From the NCBI GenBank assembly GCA_964512765.1, contig CAZEKF010000001.1, forward strand, positions 62,001 through 126,000: a stretch of DNA of 64,000 bases, given 5' to 3'. The notes beneath the pieces were generated by a model. That model was not told the origin of the DNA and searched no databases. It saw nothing but the letters and a program-made list of their open reading frames with translations. Origin of the DNA: GW2011-AR15 sp964512765 (GTDB lineage: Archaea; Nanobdellota; Nanobdellia; Woesearchaeales; GW2011-AR15). Below, piece by piece: positions 27,444-35,912 of the stretch (the stretch's first letter is position 1; every line of letters starts with the position of its first letter). A program made the position numbers and the translations under genes.

Positions 27444-28327
27444 CAATTTTCACCTTTTAGACTTTGATCAAATTTTTTAAAATTTAAATTTATGATTATA
27501 ATTGATGACAAAATAAAAAATGCACCAATCAGTTCATAAAATGAAAACATTTCATTGTAAACAACATAACTAATGATTATTCCGAAAAATGCTTGGGAGA
27601 CTCCAAGAATGCCTGCTATGTTAGCTAACACGTTTTTCAATCCAAGATTCATTAATGTATATCCGATAATATTTAATATTGCCATTAATACAATATAGAA
27701 CCCAGTCATGAAACTGAATGAAATATTAACCGGAGTTTCAAAGATAAGTACGAATGGGAGTAAAAAAAAACCAGCAAAAAAAGTTGTGTAAAACAATCTA
27801 GTTCTTATGTCAATGTTTCTCATACTTCTTATGATAACAATATAAGGTGCATAAATAACCGCAGAAATTAGTGCATAAACAATGCCTATGTCAAGATTTG
27901 AAAAATCTGGTCTGAATACAATTAAGATACCTATTACAGAGGTAATAATTGCAAGGATTGCACTTAATTTTATTTTTTCTTTTAATAGTTTCCAGCTTAT
28001 CAATAACGTGAAAATCGGAGAGAGCTGTAAAAACGTGGACGCATTCCCATAATTTGTGTTTAAGAACGCAAGAACAACAAATACCACCATTAACCCGTAA
28101 CCGAAAAAACCTGCAACAAAAAGTTTAAATAGATTTTTTGAAGATACTTTTAAGAATTTTTTATCTTTAATTGAGAAAAATATAAGATAAAATAACGTCG
28201 CGATAATTAATCTATATGAAACTTGTGTTATGGGCATTAACTCTTTATTTAACTCTCGTGTAAAAATTCCTAATGTTGAAAAAATCAAGTTTGCAAGTAT
28301 TAAATAAAATTCTCCTTTAATATTCAT
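27443..28327 (-). CDS. EamA/DMT-family transporter
   Basis: The 294-residue protein has ten helices in two EamA repeats (first ending in LLISWKLLKEKIKLS, second in VYNEMFSFYELIGAFFILSS, quoted in part). Family members export metabolites or nucleotide sugars. It lies between glmU and glmS, sharing a 4-nt and a 1-nt overlap with them, so a link to amino-sugar metabolism is plausible but unproven. Confidence 0.85.
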   Translation of the reverse strand: MNIKGEFYLILANLIFSTLGIFTRELNKELMPITQVSYRLIIATLFYLIFFSIKDKKFLKVSSKNLFKLFVAGFFGYGLMVVFVVLAFLNTNYGNASTFLQLSPIFTLLISWKLLKEKIKLSAILAIITSVIGILIVFRPDFSNLDIGIVYALISAVIYAPYIVIIRSMRNIDIRTRLFYTTFFAGFFLLPFVLIFETPVNISFSFMTGFYIVLMAILNIIGYTLMNLGLKNVLANIAGILGVSQAFFGIIISYVVYNEMFSFYELIGAFFILSSIIIINLNFKKFDQSLKGEN

Positions 28328-29499
28328 TTTATATCTTTCTTAACTATCTCACCTGGCAAAGTTGTTTTATTTGGCCAAATCTTTCTTCCTGGGTAAATAC
28401 TTGTGTAAATACCTAATTTTACATTATCACCAATAATAGTGCCAAGCTTTCTTCTACCTGTGCAAACTAAGTTATCTTTTACAGGTGTTTTAATATTTTC
28501 ATTATCATGTCTTAGATTAGCTGTAATAACTCCTGCTGCAACATTAACGTTATCACCAATAACAGAATCTCCAACATAAGCTAAATGTGCAATACAAGTA
28601 TTATCTCCAATTATTGAATTTTTAATATCAACTGCGTTTCCAACTTTAGAATTATTTCCAATAGCGGTTCCTGCTCTAATATAGCAATTGGGCCCAATCA
28701 CACAGTTTTTTCCAATAACAACAGGGCCTTCAATATAAGATCCTGCTTTAACAATGGTTCCTTTTCCAATAACAACTTCTCCTTTAATTGTTGTGCCTTT
28801 TTCAACATCTCCTTTGATCTCTTTTTTAATCTTTTTTAAGAAAAATTCATTTATTTCCAATAAATTCCAAGGGTATGATGTTGCTAACCAATAATCTTCA
28901 ACAATTTCATTATGAACTTTTTTATTATCTTTAACAAGGTGTTTGATATAATCAACAATTTCATATTCTCCTCTTTTTGATTTTTTAAGTTCATAATTGA
29001 AAATATCTGTTTTAAACACATACAATCCTGTGTTTGCTATTCCTTTGGTTTTGTCAGGCTTTTCTTTTATCTCTTTAACACAACCCTTCTCTAGGACAAG
29101 TTCACCGAATCTGTGTAAATCATTAACTTCTTTACCTAAAACACAATAATCATGCTTAACACATTTTTCAATATCTTTTCTTGAGAATAAATCATCACCG
29201 TTCATCACAATAAAATTATCTTTTAGCAAACTTTTTGCTTTGATAACTGCCATACCTGTGCCACTTGCATATTTTTGTTCAACGTACTTTAGTTTAATAT
29301 TTTCATAACTATCACCAAAATATTCTTTGATCATGTTATTTCCAACAATAATAATAACTTCATCAACTAATCCATGTAACTGATCAAGGTTATGTTCAAT
29401 TATTGTTTTATTAGCTACTTTAAGAAGACCTTTAGGCTTTACTAAAGTTAAAGGATATGTTCTTGTGCCTTTTCCTGCACCTAAAATAACTGCTTGCAT
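28324..29499 (-). CDS. glmU: GlmU-like bifunctional sugar-1-phosphate nucleotidyltransferase/acetyltransferase
   Basis: The 391-residue protein has an N-terminal nucleotidyltransferase domain (LGAGKGTRTYPLTLVKPKGL) and a C-terminal left-handed beta helix of hexapeptide repeats (from about residue 235; VIGKGTIVKAGSYIEGPVVI). The archaeal form acetylates glucosamine-1-phosphate and makes UDP-GlcNAc. It lies between glmM and the transporter, completing the pathway in one operon. Confidence 0.9.
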   Translation of the reverse strand: MQAVILGAGKGTRTYPLTLVKPKGLLKVANKTIIEHNLDQLHGLVDEVIIIVGNNMIKEYFGDSYENIKLKYVEQKYASGTGMAVIKAKSLLKDNFIVMNGDDLFSRKDIEKCVKHDYCVLGKEVNDLHRFGELVLEKGCVKEIKEKPDKTKGIANTGLYVFKTDIFNYELKKSKRGEYEIVDYIKHLVKDNKKVHNEIVEDYWLATSYPWNLLEINEFFLKKIKKEIKGDVEKGTTIKGEVVIGKGTIVKAGSYIEGPVVIGKNCVIGPNCYIRAGTAIGNNSKVGNAVDIKNSIIGDNTCIAHLAYVGDSVIGDNVNVAAGVITANLRHDNENIKTPVKDNLVCTGRRKLGTIIGDNVKLGIYTSIYPGRKIWPNKTTLPGEIVKKDIK

Positions 29500-29502
29500 T
29501 TT

Positions 29503-30846
29503 CTAACCAACCTCATTTTTTATTTCATCAGCGATTTTGTTAGCTAATTTTGTTATAAAATCTTTATCAGGCCCTTCAATCATAACTCTGGCTTTCATTT
29601 CTGTGCCTGAATACCTTACTAAGTGTCTTCCTTTATCTCCAAGAACAGTTTTAGCATTTTTAATTTCTTCTTGAACCTTTGTCATGTTTTCAATAGATTT
29701 TTTTTCTTTTACCTGAACATTTACTGTGACTTGAGGATATTTTTCAAGTACAGATGCTAACTCAGACAATTTCTTTTTAGTTTGTTTCATTATTTTTAAT
29801 ATTTGTAAACCTGCAATCATACCGTCTCCTGTTGAATTATAATCTGAAAAAATAATGTGGCCAGAAAATTCACCGCCCAGATTAAAACCAGAGTTGTTCA
29901 TTTCTTCAATAACATACCTGTCACCGTTTTGTACTCTTATAACTTTGCCGTTATGTTTTTTTATTACTTCATCAAATGCAAGGTTAGTATAATGTGTCAC
30001 AACGACAGTATCTTTGCTAAGTTTGTTCTTTTTCAACAAGTCAAGAGCAGCGATTGCTATAATATGATCGCCATCAAGAACATTTCCATTATCATCTACC
30101 ATAATAATTCTGTCAGCGTCACCATCTAATGTGATACCAACATCAGCTTTTTGTTTTAATACTACTGCTTTTGTTATTTCAGGATGCAATGCACCGCTGT
30201 CTTTGTTAATGTTATTTCCATCTGGAGAATTATTAATTACCATAACTTCAGCACCTAATTCTTTAAGTATCAAAGGAGCAACTTTGTAAGCTGCACCGTT
30301 TGCGCAATCTAATACAATTTTTAGGTTGGTTAGTGGTAAATTGTTTATTGAATTCTTAACAAATTCGATATATCTTGCTTGCGCATCTTGGATCCTGTAT
30401 GCTTTACCTATTTCTTTTGAAGTAATATGATCAGTTTTCATTTCTTTGTTCAAAACATGATCTTCTATTTGCTCTTCAATCTTATCAGGTAATTTATGAC
30501 CTTTTGAATCAAAAAACTTAATGCCATTATCTGTTGCAGGGTTATGGCTTGCACTTATCATGATGCCAGCATCTGCAGCAAACGACCTAGTAAGATGTGC
30601 AACAGCAGGTGTTGGTACTGGGCCAACTAACAATACATCTGCACCCATTGAAGTTAAACCTGCAGTAAGAGCATTTTCTAGCATATATCCAGATAATCTA
30701 GTATCTTTTCCAATTAGAAAAACTGGTTTTTTCTTACCTTTTGTTAATACAAGAGCAGCAGCTTTACCAAGTTTTAAAGCTATGTTTGCTGTTATTGGAT
30801 ATGTGTTTGCTTTTCCTCTTACACCGTCTGTACCGAATAATTTCAT
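29503..30846 (-). CDS. glmM: Phosphoglucosamine mutase
   Basis: The 447-residue alpha-D-phosphohexomutase begins MKLFGTDGVRG. The phosphoserine loop ISASHNPATDNGIKFF is near residue 97, the metal loop DGDADR near residue 240, the sugar loop GGEFSGH and the phosphate loop RYSGTEMKARV. It converts glucosamine-6-P to glucosamine-1-P between GlmS and GlmU. First gene of the operon, behind a TATA element at about 30868-30880. Confidence 0.94.
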   Translation of the reverse strand: MKLFGTDGVRGKANTYPITANIALKLGKAAALVLTKGKKKPVFLIGKDTRLSGYMLENALTAGLTSMGADVLLVGPVPTPAVAHLTRSFAADAGIMISASHNPATDNGIKFFDSKGHKLPDKIEEQIEDHVLNKEMKTDHITSKEIGKAYRIQDAQARYIEFVKNSINNLPLTNLKIVLDCANGAAYKVAPLILKELGAEVMVINNSPDGNNINKDSGALHPEITKAVVLKQKADVGITLDGDADRIIMVDDNGNVLDGDHIIAIAALDLLKKNKLSKDTVVVTHYTNLAFDEVIKKHNGKVIRVQNGDRYVIEEMNNSGFNLGGEFSGHIIFSDYNSTGDGMIAGLQILKIMKQTKKKLSELASVLEKYPQVTVNVQVKEKKSIENMTKVQEEIKNAKTVLGDKGRHLVRYSGTEMKARVMIEGPDKDFITKLANKIADEIKNEVG

Positions 30847-30867
30847 GTATTTGATGAATATAGCTTG

Positions 30868-30880
30868 GTTTATATACTTA
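30868..30880 (-). promoter_or_regulatory. TATA box of the glmM-glmU-EamA-glmS operon
   Basis: On the minus strand AAGTATATAAACC lies 22-34 nt before the glmM ATG, the spacing of a near-leaderless archaeal promoter. The 168-nt gap to the divergent hydrolase gene holds a second AT-rich promoter (about 30975-30995, plus strand) and nothing else I can identify. Confidence 0.55.
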
Positions 30881-31014
30881 ATTCATAATTATTTTATAAT
30901 AATCTTGCGGATTAATAGATGAAATAATTAAGTTGTCGTCTATAAATGTTATTTTTGATATTTTAATTATATTATGGAAAATTATATAAATATTATAAAA
31001 TTTCTTATAATAAA

Positions 31015-31746
31015 ATGCCAATAGTAAATGTAAATAAAGTTAGATTAAACTACAAAGTCTTGGGCAAAGGCCCAGAGCTTGTGTTCTTGCATGGTGGTTG
31101 TCTTGATACTAGAGCTTATTCAAAATTACTAAACATATTATCAAAATCATTCAAGGTTTATGGGGTTGATCTACCACATCATGGCAAATCAAGTAAATTG
31201 CAAAATTACTCTATTAAAGCAGTGGCTTCCTTAATCCAAGGTTTCACTAAAAAACTGAAAATAAAAAACCCTTATGTGTTTGGTCAGTCAGCTGGATCAC
31301 TTATTGCAATTTATTATGCAGCGCATTCTAAAAACATAAAAAAACTAATTTTGAGTGCACCACCAGGATTAGAATATTACAAGAATCCAAATATTTTCAT
31401 AGTAAAATTGTTTTTTGTTCATCCTTTTGTTAGTTTTATAGTTAATCCGATTATATCTTTATTAATGGCCTATGTTGTGCTTACAAATATTCTAAGGAAT
31501 TTATTCAACAAGAATTATTTTTCAGCTATAAAAAAGGAAGTGTCAAGAGAACACACAGCTCTGGAAAATATTAGAACAAAAACTTTAATACTATGGCCGA
31601 AACATGATATTTTTTTCCCTGTAAAGCTTTCAAAAAATTTTTCACAGAAAATTCCTAATTCAGAATTAATTATAGTAAATGGAACTCATGAATGGCTTAC
31701 ATTAAGACCTAAAAAAATATTAAATTATATCGAGGATATAAAATGA
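31015..31746 (+). CDS. Alpha/beta hydrolase
   Basis: The 243-residue protein has the alpha/beta hydrolase set: oxyanion-loop LVFLHGGCLD, nucleophile elbow VFGQSAGSL (Ser about 93), acid in WPKHDIFFP and the catalytic His in NGTHEWL. Substrate unknown. The TGA overlaps the next ATG by 4 nt, pairing it with a DNA-binding protein that may sense or control its pathway. Confidence 0.85.
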   Translation: MPIVNVNKVRLNYKVLGKGPELVFLHGGCLDTRAYSKLLNILSKSFKVYGVDLPHHGKSSKLQNYSIKAVASLIQGFTKKLKIKNPYVFGQSAGSLIAIYYAAHSKNIKKLILSAPPGLEYYKNPNIFIVKLFFVHPFVSFIVNPIISLLMAYVVLTNILRNLFNKNYFSAIKKEVSREHTALENIRTKTLILWPKHDIFFPVKLSKNFSQKIPNSELIIVNGTHEWLTLRPKKILNYIEDIK

Positions 31747-32669
31747 AATCATATATTGTAAAGGAAAAAGATAACAAATTACTGTATAGTGAAGCGTTTA
31801 TTGTTGATAATCCAAGCGCATTGAAAATAATAGATCATCCAATTAGGCTCCAGATTCTAGAAGTACTGGCAAAAACACCAATGTATCCAGCAGAGTTAGC
31901 TAAAGAGCTTAAAATGCATGAGCAAAAAGTTTACTATCATATTAAACAGATGACTAATTCAGGTATTTTAGAAGTTGTTGAAAAACAAGAAATCCGTGGA
32001 ACAATTGCCAAGAAATTATCACCAAAATTACTTAATTTTGCTTTTACTTTGTCAAAAGATTGGAAAAGCATTAGCAATTTGCTTAAGAAAAAAGATGAAT
32101 CTGTTTCAAATTTTTTAAATCCATTAGTTAAAGAAAGCAAACTTAATTCAAGTATTATTGTTGGGAGTCCAGATCCACACGGACCACATAAAGCAAGAGC
32201 CAGAGATGGACATTATGCAATTGATTTAGCGCTATTTTTAGGCAATTTTTCTCAACTGGATAGAGAATTTTCAACAAAACTTGATGTCGATGTTAATCTT
32301 AAAGAAAGCAAGAACTTGATTTTAGTAGGTGGGCCAGTAACTAATTTGTTAGTTGCAAAAATAAATGACTTCTTGCCTGTAAAATTTTCAGATGAAAAAC
32401 CTTGGGGATTAATATCTAAAACAAAAACATATACAGAAGAAAGTGTTGGCATGGTTTGTAAAATACCGAACCCGTATAGCCCAGAACACTTCATATTAGT
32501 GATTGCAGGCATAAGATTTATTGGTACTAAAGCAGCAGTATTAGCATTCACAAGACACACAAAACAAGTTATTAACAGATACACTGGCCAAAAAGAGTTT
32601 TATTCAATTGTTCAAGGCTTTGATTTAAGTGGGGATGGGAAGATAGACAATATTGAAGTTTTAGAATAA
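31743..32669 (+). CDS. Winged-helix (ArsR-type) protein fused to an S-layer-like GGPxxN domain
   Basis: Residues 25-100 form a winged HTH (DHPIRLQILEVLAKTPMYPAE; the recognition helix is near KVYYHIKQM). Residues 135-308 hold GSPDPHGPHKARARDG, LVGGPVTNLLVAKIN and ILVIAGIRFIGTKAAVLAF, a module also found in archaeal S-layer-type proteins. No signal peptide or membrane helix is seen, so it acts in the cytoplasm. It may be a regulator using the second domain for sensing or assembly. Confidence 0.7.
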   Translation: MKSYIVKEKDNKLLYSEAFIVDNPSALKIIDHPIRLQILEVLAKTPMYPAELAKELKMHEQKVYYHIKQMTNSGILEVVEKQEIRGTIAKKLSPKLLNFAFTLSKDWKSISNLLKKKDESVSNFLNPLVKESKLNSSIIVGSPDPHGPHKARARDGHYAIDLALFLGNFSQLDREFSTKLDVDVNLKESKNLILVGGPVTNLLVAKINDFLPVKFSDEKPWGLISKTKTYTEESVGMVCKIPNPYSPEHFILVIAGIRFIGTKAAVLAFTRHTKQVINRYTGQKEFYSIVQGFDLSGDGKIDNIEVLE

Positions 32670-32702
32670 TTTTTTTAAATCAATTATTTTTCTCAGAATA
32701 AA

Positions 32703-32924
32703 ATGCCAAAATACGTTTACAAATGCGAAAAATGTAAGAAAAATACTTGTATAATTTGTTCATATTCTAACAAATCTAAACAAGAAATCTCGCTTAAATG
32801 TGAACATTGCGGCCATAATAAGTTATACCAATTGTTTGGTGCAAATTTTGTTTCTAAAGAATCTAATAGTTCAGGTAATTCTTGCGGTAGTTGTTCAAGT
32901 ACTTCATGTGGTACTTGTGGCTAA
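32703..32924 (+). CDS. FmdB-like small zinc-ribbon protein
   Basis: The 73-residue protein begins MPKYVYKCEKCKKNT and has a second C-x2-C in KCEHCGHNKL, the FmdB zinc-ribbon pattern. It ends in a Cys/Ser/Gly tail (CGSCSSTSCGTCG), also common in FmdB proteins. Possible metal-binding regulator. It converges with the AK6 gene, overlapping by 4 nt. Confidence 0.75.
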   Translation: MPKYVYKCEKCKKNTCIICSYSNKSKQEISLKCEHCGHNKLYQLFGANFVSKESNSSGNSCGSCSSTSCGTCG

Positions 32925-33352
32925 TCAGTATTAATAACCTCAACATCATGTCTAGCTTCTAAAGCTTCGATTCTGCACGTGTCAAAGATCTCTGCATCTA
33001 AGTTTTCTCTTACTTTTTCTTTAGAATATCCTCGTTTTTCTAACCTTTTTTTTAATTCTTTTAACTCGCATTTTGTGATGCAGCATTTATCAACATATTT
33101 TTTTGGCAAATAATGTGATAAATGAGAGTCAATAACTAAATTATCTTGTTTTTTTATTATACTTATAAGAACTTTGTTTAGTTTTTCTACATCAATTAAC
33201 TCTGTTTCCTTTTCTTTATCGTATCCTTCGGATAATTTATGCTCTTTTACCAACTGATTTACATCAACATATTTCAGTTTCTTTTCTTTAGCAAGTTTTT
33301 TAGCAAAAACAGTCTTACCTGTGGCTGGTGTTCCAGATACAATTACAATCAT
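32921..33352 (-). CDS. Adenylate kinase AK6/Fap7-type NTPase (short)
   Basis: The protein starts MIVIVSGTPATGKTVFAKKL, a P-loop with the AK6 sequence GTPATGKT, and has VIDSHLSHYLP (the SH motif that binds substrate). It is 143 residues, against about 170-180 in most archaeal homologues, with a reduced lid region. In eukaryotes Fap7 acts in 18S rRNA maturation with uS11, so a 30S maturation role is likely. Confidence 0.85.
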   Translation of the reverse strand: MIVIVSGTPATGKTVFAKKLAKEKKLKYVDVNQLVKEHKLSEGYDKEKETELIDVEKLNKVLISIIKKQDNLVIDSHLSHYLPKKYVDKCCITKCELKELKKRLEKRGYSKEKVRENLDAEIFDTCRIEALEARHDVEVINTD

Positions 33353-33411
33353 TTTAATCTGAGAAATATAAAAAACTATTTAAATGTGATAATAAATTAA
33401 ATATATCATAT

Positions 33412-33419
33412 TAGGAGGG
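33412..33419 (+). promoter_or_regulatory. Strong ribosome binding site deciding the PRC-barrel start
   Basis: AGGAGGG at 33413-33419 touches an ATG at 33420 but is 6 nt before the in-frame ATG at 33426. Normal spacing favours 33426. A TATA-like ACTATTTAAATG lies upstream at about 33375-33386. Confidence 0.6.
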
Positions 33420-33425
33420 ATGCTC

Positions 33426-33692
33426 ATGTTAAAAATGAAAAGAATTTCAGAATGTTATGATATGAAAGTTTTCACAGATGAAGGAGATTATTTTGGTGAT
33501 GTTGAAGAAATGATTGTTACAACTAATAAAATCTTTGGCTGGAGAGTAAAAGCCACAAGAAATTCTTTCTTAACAACAGTATTAGGAAGTGCAAAAGGCG
33601 TTGTTGTGCCTCATCCACTTGTGAAAAGTATAGGAGACATTATGATTATTAACAAGTCTGCTGTGCCAGCGTATAACCCTGAAGACGATTAG
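33426..33692 (+). CDS. PRC-barrel domain protein
   Basis: The 88-residue product is a single PRC-barrel: KVFTDEGDYFGDVEEMIV, then IFGWRVKA, then VVVPHPLVKSIGDIMIINK. Stand-alone archaeal PRC-barrels are widespread and their partners include RNA-processing and photosynthetic-type scaffolds, but none is certain. Start chosen from the ribosome binding site spacing. Followed by a structured non-coding region. Confidence 0.85.
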   Translation: MLKMKRISECYDMKVFTDEGDYFGDVEEMIVTTNKIFGWRVKATRNSFLTTVLGSAKGVVVPHPLVKSIGDIMIINKSAVPAYNPEDD

Positions 33693-33720
33693 AATTATTT
33701 TTTTTCTTAAATTAATGTAA

Positions 33721-33850
33721 GAACTTAGCTTTAGCCTTTCTTAGCTGAAGACTGAGGTAACAAATATTTGTTGGACACAGTCCTTTGGATATAAGTGAGC
33801 CCCTTTGTCTCCAGGTGCTAAAGGCCAAGCTTAGATGAAGCTAATTCTGT
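33721..33850 (+). ncRNA. Candidate structured RNA between the PRC-barrel and RIO kinase genes
   Basis: This 130-nt GC-richer stretch has no ORF and nested complementarity. TTAGCTT (33725-33731) pairs with AAGCTAA (33838-33844), and GCCTTT (33734-33739) with AAAGGC (33820-33825). An inner GACTG (33751-33755)/CAGTC pair encloses the palindrome AACAAATATTTGTT (33759-33772 region). The ends pair with each other, as in a folded RNA. No tRNA, 5S, SRP or RNase P signature is visible. Strand is assumed. Confidence 0.4.
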
Positions 33851-33886
33851 AAATTTATAAATCTTATTGTTCTTCTATTCTGATAA

Positions 33887-34588
33887 ATGGTTAAAAAAAG
33901 CCCTCAGAAATTCAAGATTTATAAGAATGTATTTGACGAGTTTACTTTGAAAACCCTTTTTAAACTAAGTTCACAAGGACATTTTGATGATCTACTTAGT
34001 CCTGTCATGATTGGCAAAGAATCTAATATATTTTTAGCAGATACAAAGGATAAAGAGTATGTTATTGTTAAGATATACAGGTTACACTCATGTAACTTTA
34101 ACAAGATGTATTCTTATATACAGTCAGACCCAAGATTTGTAAAACTAAGAAATCAAAGAAGATTGGTAATCTTTAATTGGGTGCAGCGTGAGTATAGAAA
34201 CTTAATGATTGCTCGGGAAAAAATTCTTGTGCCAAAACCAATTGCTTTCCTAAAAAATGTGCTTGTCATGGAATTAATAGGAGGAGATAAACCTGCTCTA
34301 CAATTAAAGGATAAGATTCCAAAGGATTTGAAAAGATTTGCTGATGATATCTTAACCTCTGTTAAGGATCTGTATGAATTAGGCATTGTTCACGCAGATT
34401 TATCAGAATTCAATATTCTTAATCATAATGACAAGCCTTACTTTATTGATTTTTCACAAGCAACAAGTGTTAAGGACCAGAATGCAAAGGAATATTTTGA
34501 TAGAGATTTGAAAAACATTGTTAGGTTTTTTAAAAAACACGATCTTAAATTAGATTTTGATAAGATAAAAAAAGAAATAATTAAATAA
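33887..34588 (+). CDS. rio1: RIO-type serine/threonine kinase (Rio1-like)
   Basis: The 233-residue protein has RIO kinase landmarks: the ATP loop GKESNIFLA (about 43-51), Lys in VIVKIYR, catalytic HADLSEFNIL (about 168) and metal-binding FIDFSQA. The S-E-F between catalytic Asp and Asn distinguishes RIO1. Archaeal and eukaryotic RIO1 act in late 40S/30S maturation. Probable TATA at 33850-33860, so likely leaderless. Confidence 0.92.
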   Translation: MVKKSPQKFKIYKNVFDEFTLKTLFKLSSQGHFDDLLSPVMIGKESNIFLADTKDKEYVIVKIYRLHSCNFNKMYSYIQSDPRFVKLRNQRRLVIFNWVQREYRNLMIAREKILVPKPIAFLKNVLVMELIGGDKPALQLKDKIPKDLKRFADDILTSVKDLYELGIVHADLSEFNILNHNDKPYFIDFSQATSVKDQNAKEYFDRDLKNIVRFFKKHDLKLDFDKIKKEIIK

Positions 34589-34624
34589 AGAGAGGTTTTA
34601 ATCCAAATATAAGGTGATTTAATC

Positions 34625-34864
34625 ATGGCTGAAGAAGATGTTTCAAAAGACGAACAAGTAGGTTTTCATAAAGGTGCATTATCAACATTAGCTAAGGAAA
34701 GACAAGAACTAATGAAATTAGTTGGTATTGTTGAACAATTAATGCAAATGCATGTCAAAGCTCTTAAAGAGTTAGGCGTTGATTTACAAGAAATGGCTGA
34801 CAAAGCTGCAAAAGATCAAAAAAAACCAATCGAAGATTTAGTTGATAAAGAATCAAGAAAATAA
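34625..34864 (+). CDS. Small helical protein of unknown function
   Basis: The 79-residue charged protein is almost entirely helical by eye (LAKERQELMKLVGIVEQLMQ, then VKALKELGVDLQEMADK). It starts after GGTGATTT at 34613-34620, a ribosome binding site with about 4-nt spacing. It abuts the DUF371 gene without any gap, so they are co-translated. No family recognised. Confidence 0.65.
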   Translation: MAEEDVSKDEQVGFHKGALSTLAKERQELMKLVGIVEQLMQMHVKALKELGVDLQEMADKAAKDQKKPIEDLVDKESRK

Positions 34865-35257
34865 ATGCAGTTTAATATTTCTGGACATGAAAATGTTTTA
34901 AGTACGCATAGGAATACAATTGAGTTTACTAAAGATACAGAGTTAAGCTTGAAAGGAGATTGTATCCTTGGTGTTAATGCTGATTTTGATCATAATGAAT
35001 TAATGGAATTGGTTAAGCAATGTTCTAAAATTAAAGTAATAATTACAGTTGATGATCTGAAAGAAGAAATAACAGCAGAAATTAACAAAGATTTTGATGA
35101 TAAACGTGAAATTGTAATCAGGAAAACAGACTTTGTTTCAAAAAGAACATTGGGCATTAAAGCAGATAAAGCAGCAATTGATGTGAATAGAGATTTGGTT
35201 GATAAGTTGAAAGATTCTAATGTAAGAGGAATAGTTGAAATAATTGGATTAAATTAG
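34865..35257 (+). CDS. DUF371 protein
   Basis: The 130-residue protein matches the archaeal DUF371 pattern: HENVLSTHRNTIEFTKD at the start, CILGVNADFD, then RTLGIKADKAAIDVNRDLVD. Members are small cytosolic proteins confined to archaea with no assigned activity. The ATG follows directly on the preceding TAA. Confidence 0.85.
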   Translation: MQFNISGHENVLSTHRNTIEFTKDTELSLKGDCILGVNADFDHNELMELVKQCSKIKVIITVDDLKEEITAEINKDFDDKREIVIRKTDFVSKRTLGIKADKAAIDVNRDLVDKLKDSNVRGIVEIIGLN

Positions 35258-35264
35258 ATAATTC

Positions 35265-35316
35265 AGTGTAGTCACAGGTCATTCTACACTAAAGTAAGGA
35301 GATGACCGACACTTAC
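35265..35316 (+). promoter_or_regulatory. Two-hairpin leader with complementary loops (kissing-loop candidate)
   Basis: Hairpin 1 pairs AGTGTAG (35265-35271) with CTACACT (35284-35290). Hairpin 2 pairs GTAAG (35294-35298) with CTTAC (35312-35316). The loop of the first contains GGTCAT (35277-35282) and the loop of the second ATGACC (35302-35307), perfect complements. It ends 11 nt before the PUA protein ATG, so it may be a translational control element. Confidence 0.5.
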
Positions 35317-35327
35317 ACAATTCAAAA

Positions 35328-35780
35328 ATGAAGAAAACTATGAAAAATAAGGAAGTTAAGGAGTTTATCAAGATAGTAAATGAACAATTTTCTTTAACAT
35401 TGAACAAGAAAGATAGGTATGAGAAACAAAACAATTTGATTTTAGTCAATAATGAACCGTTGTTTTTTTACTTTGAGAATAGATTAGTACCAACATTGAA
35501 ATTACTTTTTGAACAAGACGTTCTTAAGAAAATAACAGTTGACATGGGGGCTGTTAAATTTGTTGTGAAAGGCGCAGACGTGATGCGGCCGGGTATAACT
35601 AACATTGAAGAAAACATTGAGAAAAACGAGCTAATAGTTATTATTGACGAAACACATAGTAAGAAATTGGCAGTTGGAATTGCTATATTTTCTACTGTTG
35701 AAATGACTTCATTAGATTCTGGGAAGGTTATTAAGAATCTACATTATGTTGGGGATGAGATTTGGAACAGTAATATTTAA
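35328..35780 (+). CDS. PUA-domain protein (MCT-1/Tma20-like)
   Basis: The 150-residue protein has an N-terminal alpha/beta part and a C-terminal PUA domain with KKITVDMGAVKFVVKGADVMRPGI, typical of archaeal MCT-1/Tma20-like proteins. PUA domains bind structured RNA; eukaryotic relatives act in translation initiation and ribosome recycling. It follows a structured leader. A second ATG at codon 5 is possible. Confidence 0.85.
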   Translation: MKKTMKNKEVKEFIKIVNEQFSLTLNKKDRYEKQNNLILVNNEPLFFYFENRLVPTLKLLFEQDVLKKITVDMGAVKFVVKGADVMRPGITNIEENIEKNELIVIIDETHSKKLAVGIAIFSTVEMTSLDSGKVIKNLHYVGDEIWNSNI

Positions 35781-35878
35781 ATATAACTAATTCTACCCTA
35801 AGTAAAAATGTTAGGAAGGAATATTATTAATACGTTGTATCTGCTAGTGTGCTAGATACATCAGTTTCTCTGCCTTCC
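35773..35878 (+). promoter_or_regulatory. Promoter and structured leader of the 573-residue orphan
   Basis: A TATA element (ATATTTAAATATAA, 35773-35786) overlaps the PUA stop. The leader has an outer pairing GGAAGG (35814-35819)/CCTTCC (35873-35878) and an inner 7-bp hairpin TGTATCT (35836-35842)/AGATACA (35854-35860). Start codon is 35 nt further on. Such a long folded leader is unusual in this genome. Confidence 0.4.
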
Positions 35879-35912
35879 ATGAAAAAAATCTTGATTCAAT
35901 ATCTTGGTTGGA

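Noticed and set aside
33759..33772. AACAAATATTTGTT as a transcription-factor operator
   Set aside because: It is better explained as an inner hairpin of the folded region; no start codon or TATA element is placed to use it as an operator.
33721..33850. tRNA or 5S rRNA in the folded non-coding region
   Set aside because: No T-loop GGTTCRA sequence, no acceptor stem of the right spacing, and no 5S consensus on either strand.
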